From: Botryococcus braunii
Taxonomy: Eukaryota > Chlorophyta > Trebouxiophyceae
Length of the DNA: 30,000 nucleotides
Reading direction: 5' to 3'
NCBI GenBank assembly: GCA_002005505.1
Contig: KV908381.1
Span: 41,621-71,620, forward strand
Below are positions 25,130-30,000 of this stretch, in pieces. The stretch's first letter is position 1, and the number at the start of each line of letters is the position of its first letter. The position numbers and the translations under genes are program-made. Below the pieces are notes generated by a model. The model was not told where the DNA came from. It did not search any database and was given only the letters and a program-made list of their open reading frames with translations.

Positions 25130-25502
25130 TTGACATGTTGGGTTCCCCTAGTATTTAATGGAAGTTCTTACAATGGTTTGATAGTAGAGTTCAAGTTGAG
25201 GATGTACCATTTGAGTGTTTGTGAGCACTTCGCCGTGTTTCGTGTTGGCCGCCGTAGCCATGCGATCCCTCAGAGACCGGCTCAGATAGGGCATAGCGGA
25301 CGTCTTGAGTCGACTTGTTATCCTGTGAAAAGAACACTAATTGCGAGAAATTCCGCAACTTTAGAGGCGCCTGCTAATGATGCTCCTCGGGTGCGAACCA
25401 ACAAGCCTGATAACGGGCACCTTGCCTTGCTGCAAGGCCTCGGTGAAGTAGGGGAGATCCCTCCTCGACAAATGCCGTTTCTTCTTCGGCTTGCTCACAT
25501 GC
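25130..25502 (+). other. Possible exon or decayed coding stretch
   Basis: A frame of 124 codons begins MTCWVPLVFNGSSYNG and ends at a splice-donor-like GCG|GTAAGA (25503). FNGSSY followed by EFKLRM faintly recalls the start of Copia-type gag, but the rest does not match. Confidence is low that it codes for protein. Confidence 0.25.
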
Positions 25503-25509
25503 GGTAAGA

Positions 25510-26140
25510 CTAGGTCCTTTGTTCTCGTTCGAACTAGTCCTTAAAGCTTGTTTCAACTCTCAGTGTCATCTTGTATCTGTAAGAGGCGGGAAAGCGTAGA
25601 AAACAAGCTAATCCAAGTAGACATACTGACAGGCACTTGTACAGGGCATTTGACTGAGAGTCTCTCAACTGTCAGGTGCACTGTTTTACTACGCATGCAA
25701 ATGTGAAATAATCTCGTATGCCTACAAAGAGTCTGGCAACCAAGGGTCTTTATGACGTGGAAAGCCTCCTCGTCCTTCCCCTCATCCTCCCCTTCCCCCT
25801 AATCTGGGCTGAGCGTTCCCTCTGCACAGTGTCCTGGATATGTACAGGACTCAAGAAGTAACAGCAAAAGAGGAGAATCTGCGAACACGAGCCTGTGGTG
25901 GTCTGAGCATGTTCTTGGATGCACAGGGCAAAGAATGAGGGCGGCGACTCCAACAAGAGCCTGCAGCAAATAGCGGCCGGGGTCTCATTTTGGAGAGTGA
26001 GTGGCCCCTGCGCATGCAGCATACAAGGAAACCGTTTTTGATGACCAGAGGGTTTGATGTTGACACATGGACAGCAGGGACCTATCTGCAGCAGACTCGC
26101 AAACGCTTTTAATGGAACTTGCCAAGCCCATCGAGTGAAC
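25510..26140. other. Non-coding stretch, nothing recognised
   Basis: Short frames only, no motif and no strong repeat apart from a pyrimidine-rich run at about 25765-25800. Confidence 0.5.
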
Positions 26141-26149
26141 TGTGCAATG

Positions 26150-26500
26150 CACTATGCACTGTTTAACGCTTGCCAAACACAGTCCAGGCGGACTTGCTCA
26201 GCAATGCGAGCATAATCTGTGTGCCGGGTCATGCACTCTTTACACTTTGTCTAATGCGAGCGTATTCTGCAACATACTGTCCGTGAACTTGCCAATTTCG
26301 CAAGTGTCCTTGGCCCAACGCTGCGAGTGAATCATGCACCATTCTACTATTGGGCTTGAAACAATCCAACGTGGGCAGCAGCGAGTGTGGTCCGCAACAC
26401 GCTGCCATTGAGCATGCCAAACAATGTCAAAGTGTGCTTGGCTCAACGCTGCGAGTGAGGTTTGCAGAACGCTGCCATCGAGCTTGCCACATCCTCTTTG
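26150..26500. repeat. Degenerate tandem repeat, unit about 50-70 bp
   Basis: GCGAG preceded by AACGCT/AATGC recurs at 26206, 26256, 26323, 26381 and 26451. Words such as GAACTTGCCA, CATGCAC and GCTGCCATNGAGC recur between them. The copies have drifted strongly. Confidence 0.5.
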
Positions 26501-26577
26501 GGAGCAAATTTGCAAAGCAGCACGGTTTGAGGGGGGCATTTTGTTAAAAAGGTGATAGGAGGTGTGGGGTTGTGCAG

Positions 26578-26784
26578 ACAGCCTTGGACCGAGGGCTGGT
26601 GGCAGACGATGAGACCCTGAAGCAGGTGTTGGAGGAGAGAGATTCCCCCTTCTTTGGTCGCTTGCATTCTTCGCTTCAATGGCCTGAGGAACCCTTGCGC
26701 GCCGTCCTAGTCCGTGCGGGCCCCTTCTCATCGTGGTTTTTGGGCCGAGTTCGTGTGATCCTTCTTAAACAAGATTGGGATTGA
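26578..26784 (+). CDS. Possible host exon, function unknown
   Basis: After an acceptor-like TTGTGCAG (26570-26577) the frame reads TALDRGLVADDETLKQVLEE, then RLHSSLQWPEEPLRAVLV and continues to a stop at 26782-26784. Codon choice is GC-rich at third positions, and the sequence has the charge and hydrophobic pattern of a real helical protein. The donor is not clear. No family was recognised. It lies just before a long CT array. Confidence 0.35.
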   Translation, partial: TALDRGLVADDETLKQVLEERDSPFFGRLHSSLQWPEEPLRAVLVRAGPFSSWFLGRVRVILLKQDWD

Positions 26785-26896
26785 AAACCCCGATCCCATT
26801 GGTTTGGGGACGCAAACCGAAATGTTTCATCCTCCTCCTTCGTCGTCGCCTTCGTCTTCTTCTCCTTGTCCTTGTCCTTCTCCTTCTTCTCCTTGT

Positions 26897-26898
<2 letters not shown>

Positions 26899-26992
<94 letters not shown>

Positions 26993-27020
26993 TCCCTCTC
27001 TCTCTCTGTGTGTGTGTGTC
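26899..27020. repeat. (CT)n array with a short (GT)n end
   Basis: About 105 bp of CT, then TGTGTG. A CTT/CCT-rich pyrimidine stretch precedes it (26825-26898). The polyArg-Glu and polySer-Leu frames here are artefacts. Confidence 0.97.
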
Positions 27021-27156
27021 TTACCAGTGCCTTCTCCCTCCCCTCTCGGTCTGAGAGATGGGGAGAGGATGGGAAAGGAAGGGTGGGGGGTTTGCTTGCC
27101 CATCGAAGGGGCTTCCAAACAAAAAGGAGGTGACGGCCGAGTTTTACTTTGGGCAG

Positions 27157-27271
27157 GAGGGCTTTCCGAACTGGGAGTGGCGCGCTTTTGCCACAAGTAT
27201 CCGGCCGTCCTGGACACCATGATCCTCTCCATCCTTCAGTTGGCTTGCCAATACCACAAGACTCTATCAGG
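27157..27271 (+). CDS. Possible host exon, function unknown
   Basis: Bounded by an acceptor-like TACTTTGGGCAG and a good donor-like CAGG|GTAAGG (GT at 27272). The frame reads LSELGVARFCHKYPAVLDTM and then a hydrophobic helix ILSILQLACQYHKTLSG. It may belong to the same gene as 26578-26784 and the later candidate exons. No family was recognised. Confidence 0.35.
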
Positions 27272-27300
27272 GTAAGGAAAAATGTCCGCGCGCAAACGCC

Positions 27301-27328
27301 CCCCCCCCCCACACACACACACACACAC
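27301..27328. repeat. C-run and short (AC)n
   Basis: About ten C followed by about nine AC units. Confidence 0.9.
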
Positions 27329-27621
27329 AAACCTGCTCTGTACTCGTAAACTCCTTCACACCCTTCCAAAACGGCGAAGTACACGACGGGTTGTTTGAGA
27401 TCGTCGCTGGCATAGATTTTGTGCGGTTGTGGGATTGTTTGCAGAGCATGCTCCATCTGTGGTTGTGGGGTTGTTTGTGAGCTTGCCGACGCTTTTGACG
27501 TAGAAGTTCTGTGGGGTGGAGGGGTCTTACAAGCAAGCTGGCTTGATGGGGCTGTGTCATCCATCATGACAGCTCATGTGGCGCATTCATCCTTCCATTC
27601 CTTTCTTCCGTTTCAATGCTT

Positions 27622-27705
27622 GTGGACTCGTTGCGTCGATCCTAGAATCACAGTGGGATACTCGTGGACTGGTTGCGTCGATCCGAGGATCGCAGTGGGG
27701 AGAGG
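27622..27705. repeat. Two copies of a 42-bp unit
   Basis: GTGGACT(C/G)GTTGCGTCGATCC and the following CAGTGGG recur with a 42-bp period (27622 and 27664). Being 14 codons, the repeat keeps frames open. Coding status is unknown. Confidence 0.8.
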
Positions 27706-28015
27706 TGTTCCGCTCGACGTTTTCCGAGCGCACAGCAGCAGCTTGCTCTTTGTGCAGCGGCCCTGTCAAACCGAAATACACGCTTTAGCTGAAGGGGCTC
27801 TCACCTTCTACATGTCGATGTAGGGCTGAACAGGAGCGTTTGCAAACACATCGAAAATGAGTCTGGAAGTTTGGTTTCAAAAGAAAACGAGGTCTCCAGG
27901 GAGGGGGGGTCTCTGATCTTCAGAGCAGTGTATTACTTTTGAAGTACTTGGGTCCAGCGCTGCAAGTCAGTGCTGCACAGATGGCCTTCGTGCGAATGTG
28001 AGAGACAGTGCAAAA

Positions 28016-28310
<295 letters not shown>

Positions 28311-28428
28311 TGTCGTTGATGTGATGTCAGCATGTGCCGAGCCAGCTCAAAGGTGGGGTGGATTGAAACGGGAAATTTTTGGAAATGGCTGCGCATGCCT
28401 ACCTTACACTTGGCTGGGTGGGTGGTAG

Positions 28429-28526
28429 GGAAGTGGAGCAAGAAGAGGAGAGGCCAGTGGACGCAGACGGCAACGCGTACATGACTATTGCAGAGCTGAA
28501 GCGGCAGGAGGAGCAGCGGAGGGCAG
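28429..28526 (+). CDS. Possible host exon, function unknown
   Basis: Acceptor-like GGTAG (28424-28428) and donor-like GGCAG|GTGGGG (GT 28527-28528) enclose a frame reading [20 protein letters not shown] and [11 protein letters not shown]. It is strongly acidic, then basic and helical, and not repeat-derived. No family was recognised. Confidence 0.35.
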
Positions 28527-28618
28527 GTGGGGGGAGCCCAGCCCAGCCCGCCCCCCTTTCCCCGCGGCATTTTACTTGGCGTAGTCCGAAGAGATGCTAT
28601 TTTATTCGTATGCGCTTG

Positions 28619-28669
28619 CGGGTGTGCATGCGGGTGTCTGTGTGTGCGTGTGTGTGTGTGTGTGTGTGT

Positions 28670-28719
<50 letters not shown>

Positions 28720-28912
28720 TGTGTGTGTGTTTGTGTGTGTGTGTGAGAGAGAGAGAGAAAGAGAGAGAGAGAGGAAGAGAGGGGGGAGGGAGAGTGTGTG
28801 ATGTGTGTGTGTGTGTGTGGCTGTGTGTGTGTGTGTGTGTGTGTGAAAGAGGGGGGAGAGGGAGAGTGTATGTGGGTGTGGGAGGGTGTGTGTGTGTGTG
28901 TGTGTGTGTGGA
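28619..28912. repeat. (GT)n arrays broken by an (AG)n part
   Basis: GT at about 28635-28744, AG at about 28745-28794, then GT again to about 28842 and at 28880-28910. The long reading frames on both strands through this region are artefacts. Confidence 0.97.
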
Positions 28913-28929
28913 GGGGGGTGTGGTGTGGA

Positions 28930-29407
28930 GGTGGAGGAATGTTAGATGACTCAGTGTCTGCCACTGGAGATTGACGAGGTAAGAGCAGGAGAGCAATAGC
29001 AGACCCCCAAGACGAATCAGGCCGGTTGTAATGAGAGGGTTGGAGAATACACAAGGAAGCGCTGTCACTTCCACCATCAGAGACTAGTGCGGAGGGTTGG
29101 TTCAGCTACGAGGTATACTCTTCGTTTGCGTATTTTGAGCCTATTGGAGTTGTTTATGAGGACATTATGAGAGATCACGCAAGGAGATTACCAAGGATAA
29201 CACTCAAAAACGGTTGTAGTGGAGAGCACCATTGGTCAAGCCCCCCCAGCACTGCTCTGCTGAAGGATCAAGGGGCAGACCACAATGCCCACATCTGCAG
29301 GGATGGGGGCTACCTACCGGAGAAGAGACCGGTGCTGAAGTGTTAGGAGGTCCGGAGAGGAGGCGGCAGTACTTAAAAATTTGTGAAGGGTTGCGCGCGC
29401 GTGCGCT
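28930..29407. other. Non-coding stretch, nothing recognised
   Basis: Intron-like or intergenic sequence between two microsatellite tracts. No motif was found. Confidence 0.45.
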
Positions 29408-29534
<127 letters not shown>

Positions 29535-29612
29535 GGGGGGGGATTCCTGGAGGGAGGGAGAGCACAAATCAGAATTACCCAAAACTAAGTCCGATCAGAA
29601 AATCAGCCCGAA

Positions 29613-29845
29613 ATGGGGCCTGTCTTGAGAGGGAGTGCGGGCGACGGGGGCGGTGCAGTGAAGATGGGGCAAGTCATCAGGAGCCCGGCAGATGCAGCTG
29701 GGGATGCAGCTGCAGAGGCAAACTCGGCATCCCAGTCGTCGTCGGATGAAGCGGAGGATGCGGAGTCGAGCGCAGGCTGGGCCCCGGAGCGGAAGCTGGC
29801 CGAGGAGCTCGTTTCTGCGATGATCAAGCAGTGGGAGGCGCCCAT
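29613..29845 (+). CDS. Possible host exon ending at a GTGAGT donor
   Basis: Frame from ATG 29613: Gly-rich start, then an acidic Ala/Ser/Asp/Glu part (SSSDEAEDAESSAG) and a helical end WAPERKLAEELVSAMIKQWE. CCCAT|GTGAGT at 29841-29851 is a good donor. If spliced there, the stop at 29847-29849 would be in the intron. It could be a first coding exon, since it has an ATG, or an internal one. No family was recognised. Confidence 0.4.
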
Positions 29846-30000
29846 GTGAGTGCCTTCCCGCCTGCCTTACGGGTCGTTGAAAGGGAATGAGAGTTTGAGC
29901 ATGCGGATAGAGCAGGCCTTTTCAATAGAACGCTGCTTCCCGCTTCTCTTGAACAGTGCGCGGTGTTCAAAGTTCATTCACGCACGCGCGCGCGCACACA

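Noticed and set aside
26765..27567. Minus-strand frame of 246 codons with Arg-Glu runs
   Set aside because: It is driven by the CT array, and the parts outside the array lack coding character.

Overview
This window looks like repeat-dominated nuclear DNA of a plant or streptophyte alga. The evidence is several copies of chromodomain-bearing Ty3/gypsy LTR retrotransposons (chromoviruses) nested in each other, solo-LTR-like insertions, a foldback (MITE-like) element, and a right third full of very long AC, AG/CT and GT arrays with a few possible host exons. No bacterial operon, CRISPR array, rRNA or tRNA gene was seen. A charophyte such as Chara is one possible source, but that is a guess from the style of the elements, not something the sequence proves.

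Left part (1-5046): two decayed copies of one gypsy family lie tail to tail. Copy D (+, about 640-3440) keeps the end of RT, part of RNase H, the start of integrase and a chromodomain. Copy C (-, about 3443-5046) keeps the integrase core, the zinc-finger region and the end of RNase H, and is interrupted by a 243-bp solo LTR with a clean 5-bp target duplication. The other half of C (gag and protease, also -) appears at 18170-19740, so C has been split.

Middle (5047-18169): element B (+) sits between the two halves of C. It has 230/231-bp LTRs (roughly 88% identical by eye) and gag, protease, RT, RNase H, integrase and chromodomain in order, all broken by stops and frameshifts. Inside B, a younger element A (6850-13440; 163-bp LTRs with 2 differences; 5-bp duplication CTTTG) is inserted between gag and protease. 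A has a long open RT-RNase H-integrase frame but lost most of gag and all of protease. One nonsense codon falls on the catalytic Glu of its integrase. Its 3' untranslated region holds a 2.26-kb rearrangement made of inverted and shuffled pieces of A-like elements plus the internal region of a non-coding relative.

Right part (18170-30000): the remains of C, an insertion with 5-bp flanking repeats, a foldback element, then mostly non-coding DNA with minisatellites, perfect palindromes and at least six long dinucleotide tracts. Four or five short open stretches with splice-like borders on the + strand (22.6, 26.6, 27.2, 28.4 and 29.6 kb) may be exons of an unrecognised host gene or its remains.

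The order of events is readable: C is oldest, B entered C, and A entered B. The uninterrupted paralogous site in C supports the A insertion point. I see no clear novel defence or metabolic system. The most unusual features are the rearrangement inside A and the recurring snap-back palindromes.
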